Notes: generated by a model not told the origin, from the letters alone. 64,000 bases of DNA from Simiduia litorea (GCF_042853465.1 NZ_AP031497.1:496001-560000); one strand, 5' to 3'; positions 37,871 to 47,025 are shown, numbered from the stretch's first letter. Translations and numbers: made by a program.

Positions 37871-39767
37871 TGACACTAAACCCAAGGGCGGTGTTGAAAA
37901 AACTAACACTGGCATGACACCTTTGCTCGGCCCTGAGGTGACGCGCCGTGATTTCTGTCAGGGTGCGCTCGTGGGGGTGGCAGGGTTATCGGCTAGCTTT
38001 TCGATCTCCGCCGCGCCAGGGCAAGACTATCCGCCGGTAAAAACCGGTATGCGCGGTGCGCATTTTGGCTCCTTTGAGGTTGCCCACGGTTTAGCGCGCG
38101 AGGGTAAAACATGGCTTAGCCCAAATAAATACACCGACGATGGCTACGACTTGGTTGTGGTGGGCGCGGGTATTAGCGGCTTGGCGTCGGCCTATTTCTA
38201 CCAGCAGGCCATGGGGCAGACGGCAAAGATACTGCTACTGGATAATCACGACGATTTTGGCGGTCACGCCAAGCGCAATGAGTTCACTGTCGAGGGTAAA
38301 ACGTTGATTGGTTATGGCGGTAGCCAGTCGATCGACTCGCCAGCCAGTTACAGCAAGAGTGCGAAACAATTACTGGGTGATCTCGGCGTGGATACGAAGC
38401 GCTTTTATCATCTGTTCGATCGCGATTATTTTCGCCGGCGTAAATTAACGAAAGGTTTGTTCTTGACCGAGCGTTTTTTTGGTGAGCGTTGCTTTTTAGC
38501 GCAAGACTTTGTCTATCACTGGGAAGCTGATCAGGCTAAGGCTACCGAGGCCGCTATCGCCGAGCTGCCCTTTACTGTGCAGGAGCGCGCCAGTGTTGCG
38601 CGTTTACTGCATTCAGAGGCGGATTTTCTGGCGCCGATGAAGGTCGATGAAAAATTAACCTACCTGACAAAGACTAGTTATTCGACTTATTTAACTGAAA
38701 AGCTACGAATCCCAGCCAAGGTCTTGGCCTTAGTTGAGGAGCGCTTGGACGGCTGGTGGGGGTTGGGTACAGATGCCCTTTCGGCCATGGAAGCCTATCG
38801 CAATGATCTGCCTGGTTTTACTGGCTTAGGTCTACCTGTGCCCGAGGTGGAGCACGGCGATGAACCTTACATCTTTCATTTCCCCGATGGCAACGCGAGC
38901 ATTGCTCGGTTGCTAGTGCGCAAATTAATTCCGTCTGTTGCCGAGGGTGACAGTATGGATGACGTTGTCACTGCAGCGTTTGACTACGCGCAACTCGACG
39001 TTAAAAGCCACCCAGTTAAATTGCGCTTAAACAGTACCGTGGTGCGTGCTGAGAATGTTGGCGATGGCGCGGATGTCACTTATGTGCAGGCTGGTTTGGC
39101 TCACAAAGTGAATGCGAAAGCCGTCGTCATGGCATGCTATAACGCAATGATTCCCCACGTGTGTCCGGGCTTGCCTCAGCTGCAAAAAAATGCCCTGGCC
39201 GAGCAGGTGAAGGTGCCCATGGCCTACGTCAATGTGGCGCTAAAAAATTGGCGCGCCTTGGCAAAGGCGGGCGTGCACGAGGTGAATTGCCCGCGTAGTT
39301 TTTTTACCTGGGTAAGCATGGATTTTCCGGTGTCGATGGGCGGTTATGACTACCCCAAATCTGAGCGTGAACCGGTGTTATTGCACATGCCTTTTTACCC
39401 CAAAACGCTGGGCCAAGGGTTGAATGCCAAACAGCAGTATCGCTTAGGGCGCTACCGTTTGTTGGGCTTGAGCTTTGCGGATTTTGAGCGCGAGGTCGTC
39501 AATCAGCTCACTGAAATTTTTGCCCCCTTCGGTTTCGATGCCAAGCGGGATATTAGCGCCATAACGGTTAATCGTTGGCCGCACGGCTACGCCTATGAAT
39601 ACGTGGATTTATTTGATCCAGTTTATGAACCGGGTGCGGCGCCTCATGAAGTAGCGCGTCGGCCATTTGGGCGCCTACATATTGGCAACTCTGACTCTGA
39701 AGCCTTTGCCTATGTCGATGGTGCTATCGATGCTGCAAGGCGCGTGATCGATGAAATACTCGTTTAG
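37863..39767 (+). CDS. Tat-exported FAD-dependent oxidoreductase (spermidine-dehydrogenase-like)
   Basis: 634 residues from the ATG at 37863. A twin-arginine signal (TRRDFCQGALVGVAGLSA, about residues 21-38) precedes YPPVKTGMRGAHFGSFEVAH, a hallmark of this family. The Rossmann FAD motif is YDLVVVGAGISGLASAY (about 96-112), with GGHAKRNEF and a C-terminal GRLHIGNSDSEAFAYVDGAIDAA flavin motif. The closest known relative is SpdH, which oxidises spermidine in Pseudomonas; the substrate here is inferred. The coupling to a secreted cupin is a feature to note. Confidence 0.85.
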   Translation: MTDDTKPKGGVEKTNTGMTPLLGPEVTRRDFCQGALVGVAGLSASFSISAAPGQDYPPVKTGMRGAHFGSFEVAHGLAREGKTWLSPNKYTDDGYDLVVVGAGISGLASAYFYQQAMGQTAKILLLDNHDDFGGHAKRNEFTVEGKTLIGYGGSQSIDSPASYSKSAKQLLGDLGVDTKRFYHLFDRDYFRRRKLTKGLFLTERFFGERCFLAQDFVYHWEADQAKATEAAIAELPFTVQERASVARLLHSEADFLAPMKVDEKLTYLTKTSYSTYLTEKLRIPAKVLALVEERLDGWWGLGTDALSAMEAYRNDLPGFTGLGLPVPEVEHGDEPYIFHFPDGNASIARLLVRKLIPSVAEGDSMDDVVTAAFDYAQLDVKSHPVKLRLNSTVVRAENVGDGADVTYVQAGLAHKVNAKAVVMACYNAMIPHVCPGLPQLQKNALAEQVKVPMAYVNVALKNWRALAKAGVHEVNCPRSFFTWVSMDFPVSMGGYDYPKSEREPVLLHMPFYPKTLGQGLNAKQQYRLGRYRLLGLSFADFEREVVNQLTEIFAPFGFDAKRDISAITVNRWPHGYAYEYVDLFDPVYEPGAAPHEVARRPFGRLHIGNSDSEAFAYVDGAIDAARRVIDEILV

Positions 39768-39795
39768 TTAGGTGGGTTGCTTTCGTTGCGTGGCG

Positions 39796-42789
39796 TTATA
39801 GTCGTTTGTTTACTTTGAGTAGTTGCTCGAAGTCTTGTGCGCAAATGGCCGGACTTCTTAGAAAGCCTTGATAGAAATCGCAGTCGGCTTCCCGTAGGAA
39901 TTTTAGTTGCTGCTCGGTTTCCACTCCCTCAGCTAGAACTTTTAATCTGAGCGAGTGGGCCATGGCGATTATGGCCTGCGTAATAGCGGCATCATCGGCA
40001 TCTTCTGGTAGATCGGAAATAAAGCTGCGGTCTATTTTAAGTGTGTCGAGCGGGAAGCGTTTTAAATAGGATAGGGAAGAATAGCCAGTGCCAAAATCGT
40101 CGATGGCAATACGCACGCCGCGGGCTCTTAAAGCGTTAAAAATTTTAATTGCGTCAAACTCTCTGTCCATTAAGGTGCTTTCGGTAATTTCCAATTCCAA
40201 GTGCTGCGCGGGAAAGCCAGTTTTTGCTGTGGCAGAGGCAACGCTTTGTTCGATATCACCGTGTAAAAATTGATAGGGCGATAGGTTAACGGCCAGCGTG
40301 AAATCGCGCAGCCCTTGGGAGAACCATAGAGCGCATTGTTGGCAGGCGCTGTTTAAGACCCAAGTGCCAATGGCGGAAATGAGGCCTGTGGCCTCGGCGA
40401 CGTGAATAAAATGAATAGGGGGTATTAGGCCTTTACTCGGGTGTGCCCAGCGAACCAAAGCCTCGGCGCCAATGATGATGTTGCTGTTGGTCTCAAATTG
40501 CGGTTGATAGTAGACAAGTAGTTCGTTTTTGTTGATGGCATGGCGTAGCTCGGCTTCAACCTCAAGGCGGGCGCGCACAATTTTAGTCAACTCCTGATTG
40601 AAAAACTTATAGCGCGCGCGGCCTTCAGCTTTGGCGCTGTACAGAGAGGTGTCGGCCTGTTGCAGCAGTTCTTCCGCGCTATCGCCGTGGCTTGGGTAGA
40701 GACTAATGCCGACACTGGCCGAAATGCGTACTTCGATTTCATTGGCTAGGCGCCATGGCTTACTCAGCATTTGGATGATGTCTTCGGCGACCCGCGCGGC
40801 CGCATCGGGCGAGGCGATATTGTCGAGCACCAGGGTAAATTCATCGCCGCCGAGGCGGCACAGGCAGTCTTGCTCTCTAAAGCGCTTGCTGAGTTTGTCT
40901 GTAACGAGTTTCAATAATTGGTCGCCGGCGGCGTGGCCAAAACTGTCGTTGACGTATTTAAAGTGATCTAGGTCGAACATCAGTAGTGCAAGCATGGTCT
41001 TGTTTCGCTTGGCGATATCCATGCTGTGTTTGAGACGAATAAACAACTGGGTTCTATTGGGTAGGCCGGTGAGGGCATCGTGATGGGCTAGGTGCGCGAG
41101 GGCGGCCTCGTTTTGTTTTATTTTACTAATGTCGGAAAATATCGCCAGATAGCGATCTTCAGATTCTTGTTGGTGATGGATGCGATTGATGGTTATCCAT
41201 TCTGGGTAGGCGTCGCCACTTTTGCGTCGATTCCAAATTTCTCCTTGCCAGCTGCCGGTGCTTTCTAAAGACTCCCATACCTCGGTATAGAATGCTTTCG
41301 TGTGCTTGTTAGCGCTTAGTATGCGCGCATTTTTGCCCACTATTTCAGCCTCGCTGTAGCCGGTGATGGCGCTAAAAGCGGGGTTGGTTGCGAGTATGTT
41401 GCCATCGAGATCGGTAATCATAACGCCATTGAAGGTTTTCTGATAAATGGCGTCAGACTGTAAAATTTTTTGTTCCAGCTTTTTGTTTTTAGTGGTCTCG
41501 GTAAAATAGATGGTGAGGCCATCTTCTGACGGATAAACACGGTTTTCGAACCAGCGCCCCCAGGGTTGGTAGTAGTGCTCAAAATAAACGGCTTGCTGGG
41601 TGTCTATGGCTTTATGGTAGGCCGCGTGAAAAGGATCGCCGGGCACTGGGGGGAATTCGTCCCAAATGTTTCTGCCGAGGAGATTTTTGTTATAGCCAAA
41701 ACTACGAAATAGTTCCGCCGCTTTTTTGTTTACATAGGTGTAGCGCCAGTTGTTATCCAGTGCGACAAAGCAGTCCGTTACACGATTGAAGATAGATTCG
41801 AGCAGCCGGTTAGTGCTGTTTTTTTCATTGAGTAGAAGTTGGGTTTGCTCGAGCAGTTGTTGAACTTGAGTTTGGGCTAATTTTTGCTCGGTAAGGTCTT
41901 CGAGGCAGGCGGCTCTAAAGATAACCTTTCCTTGATTGTCTTTGAAGGCGGTTACGTGGGTTTTGCAGTCAAAGCTAGTGCCATTTTTGCGTAAGTGTTT
42001 TGCTTCGTAGCTAAAACTGCCTTCTTTGTGGGCGCGCGCTGCGAGAGCTGGCAGCTGTTTACGTGCTTCGATCGAAAAAATATCGGCTAAATTTAAGCTG
42101 CTCATTTCCGCACGGGTGTAACCATGCATCGTGGCGAAGGCGAGGTTGCTATAGATGAGCTGGTGGCTCTCTGGGTCGGCAATGGCCATGCTCCAGCCCG
42201 CGTTTTGGAACAATGTCTCGTATTTCCTGAGCTCTTGGGTTGCCTTTTCGGCGGCGACGCTGGCCTCGCTCGCGCTGATGATGCCGGAGGCGTCGATGCT
42301 GATGTCGCTAAGTGTTTGCTTGGTATTGGTGTCAAATAGCGTTGATTGATGCCAAATTAGAAACAAAATTCCAAACACTTTAGTGTCGTTAAGTAAAGGC
42401 AGGATCGCTGCACTCTGCCATTGGTTTTTGGTTAGAAGAGAGCGCCAAAAGCTGTCAGTGCTTTGGCTGCTTAGGTCTTGGTAGAACGTAGTGTCGCGGG
42501 TGTTAATAAAGGCCGGTGACAGCGCTAGTCCGGCGAAAGAGACGGTTTGTAGTAGCGCCTGCAGCTTGTTGGATTCTTCTGCATCGGAGGCATGGGCAAC
42601 GGTCGACACTATCTGCCATTTGTCTGGGTCGAGTGCACCAAGCCAGGCGCCGTGTATGCCACCAATTTGCACCGCGTCCCGGGTGATTTGTTCGAATAGT
42701 TGAGCGGTCGACTTGTAGCGAAGTATGGCCTTGTGAAAGTTACACAGTTTAATCTGATAGTTCGCACGGGTAGGGGTGGCGCTAGCCAT
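39796..42789 (-). CDS. GAF-PAS-GGDEF-EAL signalling protein
   Basis: 997 residues, no clear membrane segment, so probably cytoplasmic. Order: GAF (about 18-180), PAS (about 190-310), a second PAS (about 325-440), a third PAS (about 443-565), GGDEF (about 567-730) and EAL (about 745-990). The cyclase site CRLGGDEF is intact, with the inhibitory RxxD (REQD) five residues before it. The EAL site has EALVRW, TESTLM and DDFGTGYSSLSYLK. Both activities could be functional, so it may make and destroy c-di-GMP under GAF/PAS control. It stands alone; the input signal is unknown. Confidence 0.94.
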   Translation of the reverse strand: MASATPTRANYQIKLCNFHKAILRYKSTAQLFEQITRDAVQIGGIHGAWLGALDPDKWQIVSTVAHASDAEESNKLQALLQTVSFAGLALSPAFINTRDTTFYQDLSSQSTDSFWRSLLTKNQWQSAAILPLLNDTKVFGILFLIWHQSTLFDTNTKQTLSDISIDASGIISASEASVAAEKATQELRKYETLFQNAGWSMAIADPESHQLIYSNLAFATMHGYTRAEMSSLNLADIFSIEARKQLPALAARAHKEGSFSYEAKHLRKNGTSFDCKTHVTAFKDNQGKVIFRAACLEDLTEQKLAQTQVQQLLEQTQLLLNEKNSTNRLLESIFNRVTDCFVALDNNWRYTYVNKKAAELFRSFGYNKNLLGRNIWDEFPPVPGDPFHAAYHKAIDTQQAVYFEHYYQPWGRWFENRVYPSEDGLTIYFTETTKNKKLEQKILQSDAIYQKTFNGVMITDLDGNILATNPAFSAITGYSEAEIVGKNARILSANKHTKAFYTEVWESLESTGSWQGEIWNRRKSGDAYPEWITINRIHHQQESEDRYLAIFSDISKIKQNEAALAHLAHHDALTGLPNRTQLFIRLKHSMDIAKRNKTMLALLMFDLDHFKYVNDSFGHAAGDQLLKLVTDKLSKRFREQDCLCRLGGDEFTLVLDNIASPDAAARVAEDIIQMLSKPWRLANEIEVRISASVGISLYPSHGDSAEELLQQADTSLYSAKAEGRARYKFFNQELTKIVRARLEVEAELRHAINKNELLVYYQPQFETNSNIIIGAEALVRWAHPSKGLIPPIHFIHVAEATGLISAIGTWVLNSACQQCALWFSQGLRDFTLAVNLSPYQFLHGDIEQSVASATAKTGFPAQHLELEITESTLMDREFDAIKIFNALRARGVRIAIDDFGTGYSSLSYLKRFPLDTLKIDRSFISDLPEDADDAAITQAIIAMAHSLRLKVLAEGVETEQQLKFLREADCDFYQGFLRSPAICAQDFEQLLKVNKRL

Positions 42790-42853
42790 TTGATTTGCCT
42801 GTGAGTGGTTGTCGTAAACTTTACCTACGCTTAGGCTTCAAGTGTAGTTCAAG

Positions 42854-42881
42854 CTGTCAACTGTCAACTGTCAACTGTCAA
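42854..42881. repeat. Perfect heptamer array CTGTCAA x4
   Basis: Four exact tandem copies of CTGTCAA in the gap between the GGDEF-EAL gene and alr. A degenerate four-unit version of the same heptamer lies at 12374-12401. Confidence 0.95.
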
Positions 42882-43016
42882 GTGGGCTTTGTACGGCGCT
42901 AAATAAGATAGTTTTTCCGCGTGGGGTCTTCGGTAACTGTTTGTTGTTTCGGCGCGGGCTTGGGCTATCGGCTTTGTGGGTGAATGCGTAAACTGTTGGC
43001 CTTGGCTGGAGGTGTT

Positions 43017-44141
43017 ATGTCGCATCACGATGGTATTTTGACAATTAACTTACATGCAATTGCGCGCAACTGGTTGGCGCTCAACCGAAAGGTGGGTGAT
43101 GCGCAGTGTGCAGCCGTGGTGAAAGCCAATGCCTATGGCTTAGGCATGGTTCCTGTTGCGCGTTGTTTGGCACAGGTTGGCTGTACCACCTTCTTTGTGG
43201 CCACGGTGGATGAGGCGATTGAGCTGCGTGAAGGTTTGGGCGAAGCACCAGACATTGTTGTTTTAGGTGGTGTGCGCCCCGGTCGAGAGCCTGCCTTGGT
43301 GGCGAATGGTATTTGGCCGAGTTTATTTTCCGTCGAAGCCATTGCGCGCTGGCAAAGGGCGACCACGGCGGCCGATCGGTCGGCCCCCTGTGTGGTGAAG
43401 GTGAATACCGGCATGACCCGGCTCGGGCTGGAGCTAAGTGAACTCGCTACCTATGTAGCCTCGCCGCTAGCGCAGCAATTAGATGTGCGTCATTTTATGA
43501 GTCACTTGGCCTGTGCCGACGAGCCTGCGCACCCGCTCAATCACGAGCAGCTGGCTCAATACCAGACGGGCGCCGCCTTGGCTGCCGCCGTTTGGCCGCA
43601 GGCGTTGCTTAGCTTCGCTAACTCTTCCGGCATTTTTCTTGGTCCCCAATGGCATCAGCAGCTCGTGAGGCCAGGCGCTGCGCTTTATGGTGTGAATCCT
43701 ACGCCGGGCCAGCCTAATCCCATGGAGCCCGTGGTGTCTCTGCGCTTGCCGGTGATTCAGTACCGCCGCCTGACATCGCCGGCGGCTGTGGGCTATAGCG
43801 CCACAGCGACGTGTCAGCCAGGGCAGCGGCTGGCGGTGGTGTTGGGTGGCTATGCCGATGGCTTGCAGCGGCAGTTAAGTAGTCGTGGTGAGGGCGTGTT
43901 TGCTGGGTGTCGTGTTCCCTTGGTGGGTCGGGTATCGATGGATGCCACTATTTTTGATGTTAGCGAGGTGCCAGAACAAGAGCTACCGCCGATTGGTGAA
44001 GCTTATATAGAAGTGCTTAATCGAGAACTCACTGTTAACCTCGTCGCCTCGCACATGAACACGATTGGCTATGAAGTGTTAACCAGCTTAGGTAGTCGCT
44101 ATCAGCGAGAGTACGTGGAGTTGGGAGGCTTGCCCTCGTGA
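43017..44141 (+). CDS. alr: Alanine racemase
   Basis: Interconverts L- and D-alanine for peptidoglycan. PLP enzyme of 374 residues from the ATG at 43017 (TGGAGG just upstream; an in-frame ATG 11 codons earlier is less likely). PLP lysine in AAVVKANAYGLG (about residue 36); AVGYSATATC carries the catalytic-type tyrosine, and VGRVSMDATIFDV is the C-terminal signature. The GTGA overlap with birA couples their translation. Confidence 0.94.
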   Translation: MSHHDGILTINLHAIARNWLALNRKVGDAQCAAVVKANAYGLGMVPVARCLAQVGCTTFFVATVDEAIELREGLGEAPDIVVLGGVRPGREPALVANGIWPSLFSVEAIARWQRATTAADRSAPCVVKVNTGMTRLGLELSELATYVASPLAQQLDVRHFMSHLACADEPAHPLNHEQLAQYQTGAALAAAVWPQALLSFANSSGIFLGPQWHQQLVRPGAALYGVNPTPGQPNPMEPVVSLRLPVIQYRRLTSPAAVGYSATATCQPGQRLAVVLGGYADGLQRQLSSRGEGVFAGCRVPLVGRVSMDATIFDVSEVPEQELPPIGEAYIEVLNRELTVNLVASHMNTIGYEVLTSLGSRYQREYVELGGLPS

Positions 44142-45124
44142 GTATGCTGTCTGATCAAAGCTTATTGATTTTATTGCGCACATTGGCCGACGGTGAATTT
44201 CACTCCGGCGAAGAATTGGGTTTGCTTTTAGGGGTGTCGCGCACGGCCGTTTGGAAGCAGTTGCAAAAGCTCGACGGCTTGGGGCTGGTGGCTGAGTCGG
44301 TGAAGGGGCGAGGTTATCGGTTGGCGCGAGCGTTAGACTTGTTGGATGTTGATGTTATTAACGCGAGCCTCGGGCCTGAGTTGCAGCAGAGTCTACACAT
44401 TACGAGTTTTTTACAGACGGACTCCACCAGCGTTCGCGCCATGGAAGCCGCGGCCGATGCCGCCCATGGGCGGGCATTCATTGCCGAGCAGCAGACGGCC
44501 GGCCGCGGCCGGCGCGGTCGAGCTTGGGTTAGCCCCTTTGGGGCGAACATTTATCTATCGCTGGTGTGGAGTTTTCAGGGCGGAGCGGCGGCATTGAGCG
44601 GCTTGAGTTTGGCTGTGGGTGTTGCCTGTGCTCGGGTGCTGCGGACCAGTGGTGCGGATCAGGTTGCGCTCAAATGGCCCAATGACTTGTTGGTTGACGG
44701 CAAGAAGTTGGGTGGCATTTTGTTGGAGATGACCGGCGACCCAGCCGGTGAGTGCCAAGTGGTCATTGGTATTGGTATTAATGTGGCTATGCCGTCAGAG
44801 CAAGCCGAGAGTATTGATCAGGCCTGGGTCGATTTGCGCGGCCTAGGCGTCACTCTGTCGCGCAATGCGCTGGTAGCCAAGTTGCTGGCAGAGTTAGTTG
44901 CAGTGCTTGAGCACTTTGCGCTGGAGGGCTTCGCAGGATTTAAGGCCGAGTGGCTGGCGCTCGATGCATTCGCGAACCAAATTGTCACCCTCAGCAGTGC
45001 GGCGAGGGCTGTGAGCGGCCTTGCCCAAGGGGTTGATGATAGCGGTGCCCTAATTGTCTCCGTGGATGGTGAGCGGCGTCTGTTTCATGGCGGCGAAGTA
45101 AGCTTGCGAGCGTCGGTGTCATGA
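44138..45124 (+). CDS. birA: Biotin--protein ligase / biotin operon repressor BirA
   Basis: Attaches biotin to carboxylase carriers and represses biotin genes. 328 residues from GTG 44138 (GGAGG nine bases before; an ATG two codons later is also possible). N-terminal winged helix (about 5-65, SGEELGLLLGVSRTAVWKQLQKL), so it is a bifunctional class II enzyme. Catalytic motifs: AGRGRRGRAWVSPFGANIYLS and KWPNDLLVDGKKLGGIL. The C-terminal SH3-like domain is present. The coaX start overlaps its stop (ATGA). Confidence 0.95.
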   Translation: MSMLSDQSLLILLRTLADGEFHSGEELGLLLGVSRTAVWKQLQKLDGLGLVAESVKGRGYRLARALDLLDVDVINASLGPELQQSLHITSFLQTDSTSVRAMEAAADAAHGRAFIAEQQTAGRGRRGRAWVSPFGANIYLSLVWSFQGGAAALSGLSLAVGVACARVLRTSGADQVALKWPNDLLVDGKKLGGILLEMTGDPAGECQVVIGIGINVAMPSEQAESIDQAWVDLRGLGVTLSRNALVAKLLAELVAVLEHFALEGFAGFKAEWLALDAFANQIVTLSSAARAVSGLAQGVDDSGALIVSVDGERRLFHGGEVSLRASVS

Positions 45125-45843
45125 TTTTGGAGTTGGACTGTGGCAACAGTCGAATCAAATGGCGGTTGGTGAGTGCTCGCTTACTGGTTGAGCACTCGGG
45201 CAATTTGTCATGGCTTGAGTTTCAGGCGGGCGCCCTGCCAGAAGTTTTTGCCCAAGTGAGTGTTGCGCGTGTGCGTATCAGTTCAGTGGCGGCAGCCGAA
45301 ACAACTGAAGGCTTGGTTGCGGTGCTAAGGGCGCTATTTGCTGTGGAGCCTGAAGTTGTTCGCGTTGTCAGTCCTTGCGCCGGTATCCGGTGCGCCTATG
45401 ATGACCCGCTTCGCTTGGGGGTGGACAGATGGCTGGCAGTGCTGGCGGCGGCGGTTGAGTTCCCTGAGCGCGATTTAGTCGTGGTTGATGCTGGCAGCGC
45501 CATAACTGTTGACCTGGTCTCACCAGGGCTGCACAGAGGTGGTTTTATCGGCCCTGGTTTGCATATGATGCGCGATGCCCTGTTTGCCGGCACGGCTAAG
45601 GTCAAAGTGCCAGATTTGGGGCGTGATTTGCCGAGTGCAGTGGCGAGCAATACCGCCGCGGCTGTATCAGGTGCTTTGCGTATGATGCATTTGGGTCTGG
45701 TCGAGCAATGCCGACAGCGGTTTAGCGAAAAAGCCGTCATTGTGCTCACGGGTGGCGATGCGGAGTGTTTGCTTGCCGAGCTGCCGGGGTCGGTTTGGCG
45801 CCCAGCGTTGGTGTTGGATGGCTTGCGGTTAGCCTTGCCCTAG
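45121..45843 (+). CDS. coaX: Type III pantothenate kinase
   Basis: First step of coenzyme A synthesis; the CoaX type is insensitive to CoA feedback. 240 residues with the motifs LDCGNSRIKW (phosphate 1), GVDRWLAVLAA, VVDAGSAITVDLV and GGFIGPGLHMM. Coupled to birA by ATGA. The order birA-coaX-SPOR protein-tRNAs-tuf is that of Pseudomonas. Confidence 0.95.
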   Translation: MILELDCGNSRIKWRLVSARLLVEHSGNLSWLEFQAGALPEVFAQVSVARVRISSVAAAETTEGLVAVLRALFAVEPEVVRVVSPCAGIRCAYDDPLRLGVDRWLAVLAAAVEFPERDLVVVDAGSAITVDLVSPGLHRGGFIGPGLHMMRDALFAGTAKVKVPDLGRDLPSAVASNTAAAVSGALRMMHLGLVEQCRQRFSEKAVIVLTGGDAECLLAELPGSVWRPALVLDGLRLALP

Positions 45844-45909
45844 TGGGGCGTGCTGTGCCCGAGAGGGCCGCCGGATTTATTGAACGTTAATGGAGTGGAA
45901 GGCTAAGAC

Positions 45910-46611
45910 ATGCGGTTAGTTTTTATTGGGTTGTTGGTTATTAATGTGCTGGTCTTAGGTTGGCATTTCTTGCAGGCCAAGGAGGAGCCGAAAGCGACGG
46001 TGCGCGCCATCCCGAAAACCGCCGAAAAGGCGCGGCCGTTGACGTTGCTGAATGAAGTGGACGAGGATGCAAGAACCCTTCTGGTGCGGGAAGTCAGCGC
46101 TAAAGATGATCAGAGCGCTGGACCCATATGCACCTTGGTGGGACCGTATGTCGATTCCGACAAGGGCGCCATTGTACGCGAGCGCTTGAGGTCGCTAGGG
46201 GTTGAATCCAATTTGCAGTCGCTAGAAATTTCTGCGGGCGAATCTTACTGGGTGTACTTGCCGCCAGAGCCTTCTCAGGAAGGGGCTTTACGAAAGCTGC
46301 ACGAGTTACAGGCGAAGAAAATTGACAGCTATGTCATACCTAAGGGTGACCTAGCCAATGGTATAAGTTTTGGGGTCTTCACTCAGAAGCCTCTGGCGGA
46401 GCAGCGAATGGCCGACATGCGTCGCCAAGGCTATCAAGCCGAACTTAAATCTATCCCCCGCACACAAAAGGAATTGTGGCTGCTTTTGGGTCCAGGGCAG
46501 GCGACTCGCGTGGCACTTTCCGTATGGGCTGAACTGGTTCCGAAGGAAAGTGGCCAAGAGATTCGTCAAAATTTATGTTCAGCTGTTGCGTCTGCGGACA
46601 AGTTTCACTAG
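45910..46611 (+). CDS. SPOR-domain membrane protein
   Basis: 233 residues with an N-terminal membrane anchor (about 3-20) and a periplasmic SPOR domain, with two similar halves (about 75-145, ICTLVGPYVDSDKGAIVRERLRSLG; about 150-215, ISFGVFTQKPLAEQRMADMRRQGY). SPOR domains bind denuded peptidoglycan at division sites. This gene is conserved next to coaX in the group but is not well studied. Its TAG stop forms the first bases of the -10 box of the next promoter. Confidence 0.85.
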   Translation: MRLVFIGLLVINVLVLGWHFLQAKEEPKATVRAIPKTAEKARPLTLLNEVDEDARTLLVREVSAKDDQSAGPICTLVGPYVDSDKGAIVRERLRSLGVESNLQSLEISAGESYWVYLPPEPSQEGALRKLHELQAKKIDSYVIPKGDLANGISFGVFTQKPLAEQRMADMRRQGYQAELKSIPRTQKELWLLLGPGQATRVALSVWAELVPKESGQEIRQNLCSAVASADKFH

Positions 46612-46614
46612 AAT
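46586..46614 (+). promoter_or_regulatory. Promoter of the tRNA-tuf operon, overlapping the SPOR gene end
   Basis: TTGCGT (46586-46591), a 17-base spacer and TAGAAT (46609-46614), then CGCGCCTCC. The TAG stop codon of the SPOR gene (46609-46611) is part of the -10 box. The -10 hexamer is identical to both rRNA promoters. Confidence 0.6.
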
Positions 46615-46668
46615 CGCGCCTCCACATTACAGGCAGGCCTGAAAAGGTGTGTTTGATAGGTGGTTTTA

Positions 46669-46744
46669 GCTGGTGTAGCTCAGTTGGTAGAGCATCTGAC
46701 TTGTAATCAGGCGGTCGAGGGTTCAACTCCTTTCACCAGCTCCA
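46669..46744 (+). tRNA. thrU: tRNA-Thr (TGT)
   Basis: 76 bases with CCA. GCTGGTG pairs with CACCAGC; the anticodon loop CTTGTAA reads TGT. First gene of the tRNA-tuf operon. Confidence 0.96.
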
Positions 46745-46747
46745 TTT

Positions 46748-46775
46748 TCTACAAGCTAAGTGCTGTAAGCCTGTG
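46748..46775 (+). repeat. Possible decayed heptamer array after tRNA-Thr
   Basis: TCTACAA, GCTAAGT, GCTGTAA, GCCTGTG: four 7-base units that resemble the GCTACAA/GCCGTAT units of the rRNA spacer. Similarity is loose and could be chance. Confidence 0.25.
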
Positions 46776-46811
46776 AATTTACTCACAAAAGTGGTTGACA
46801 AGCGCTTGCTT

Positions 46812-46835
46812 GAGCCGGAGAATTGCCGGCTCTTT
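46812..46835 (+). terminator. Terminator-like hairpin between tRNA-Thr and tRNA-Tyr
   Basis: GAGCCGG-AGAATTG-CCGGCTC followed by TTTT, three bases before tRNA-Tyr. It would act as an attenuator or processing structure inside the tRNA operon rather than a full stop. Confidence 0.45.
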
Positions 46836-46837
46836 TG

Positions 46838-46921
46838 GCAGGGGTTCCCGAGTGGCCAAAGGGATCAGACTGTAAATCTGACGCGAAAGCTTCGATGGTT
46901 CGAATCCATCCCCCTGCACCA
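46838..46921 (+). tRNA. tyrU: tRNA-Tyr (GTA)
   Basis: 84 bases with a long variable arm and encoded CCA. GCAGGGG pairs with CCCCTGC; anticodon GTA in GACTGTAAATC. Confidence 0.96.
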
Positions 46922-47025
46922 TTATTGATTTAAGCCTTGCCGTAAGGTGAGGTTGCTGTAAGCAGCTTGAGGGGTATTTCAAGTTGTGTGATTTTCGGAT
47001 TGCTGTTGCAAAGTCTGTCGGTTAG

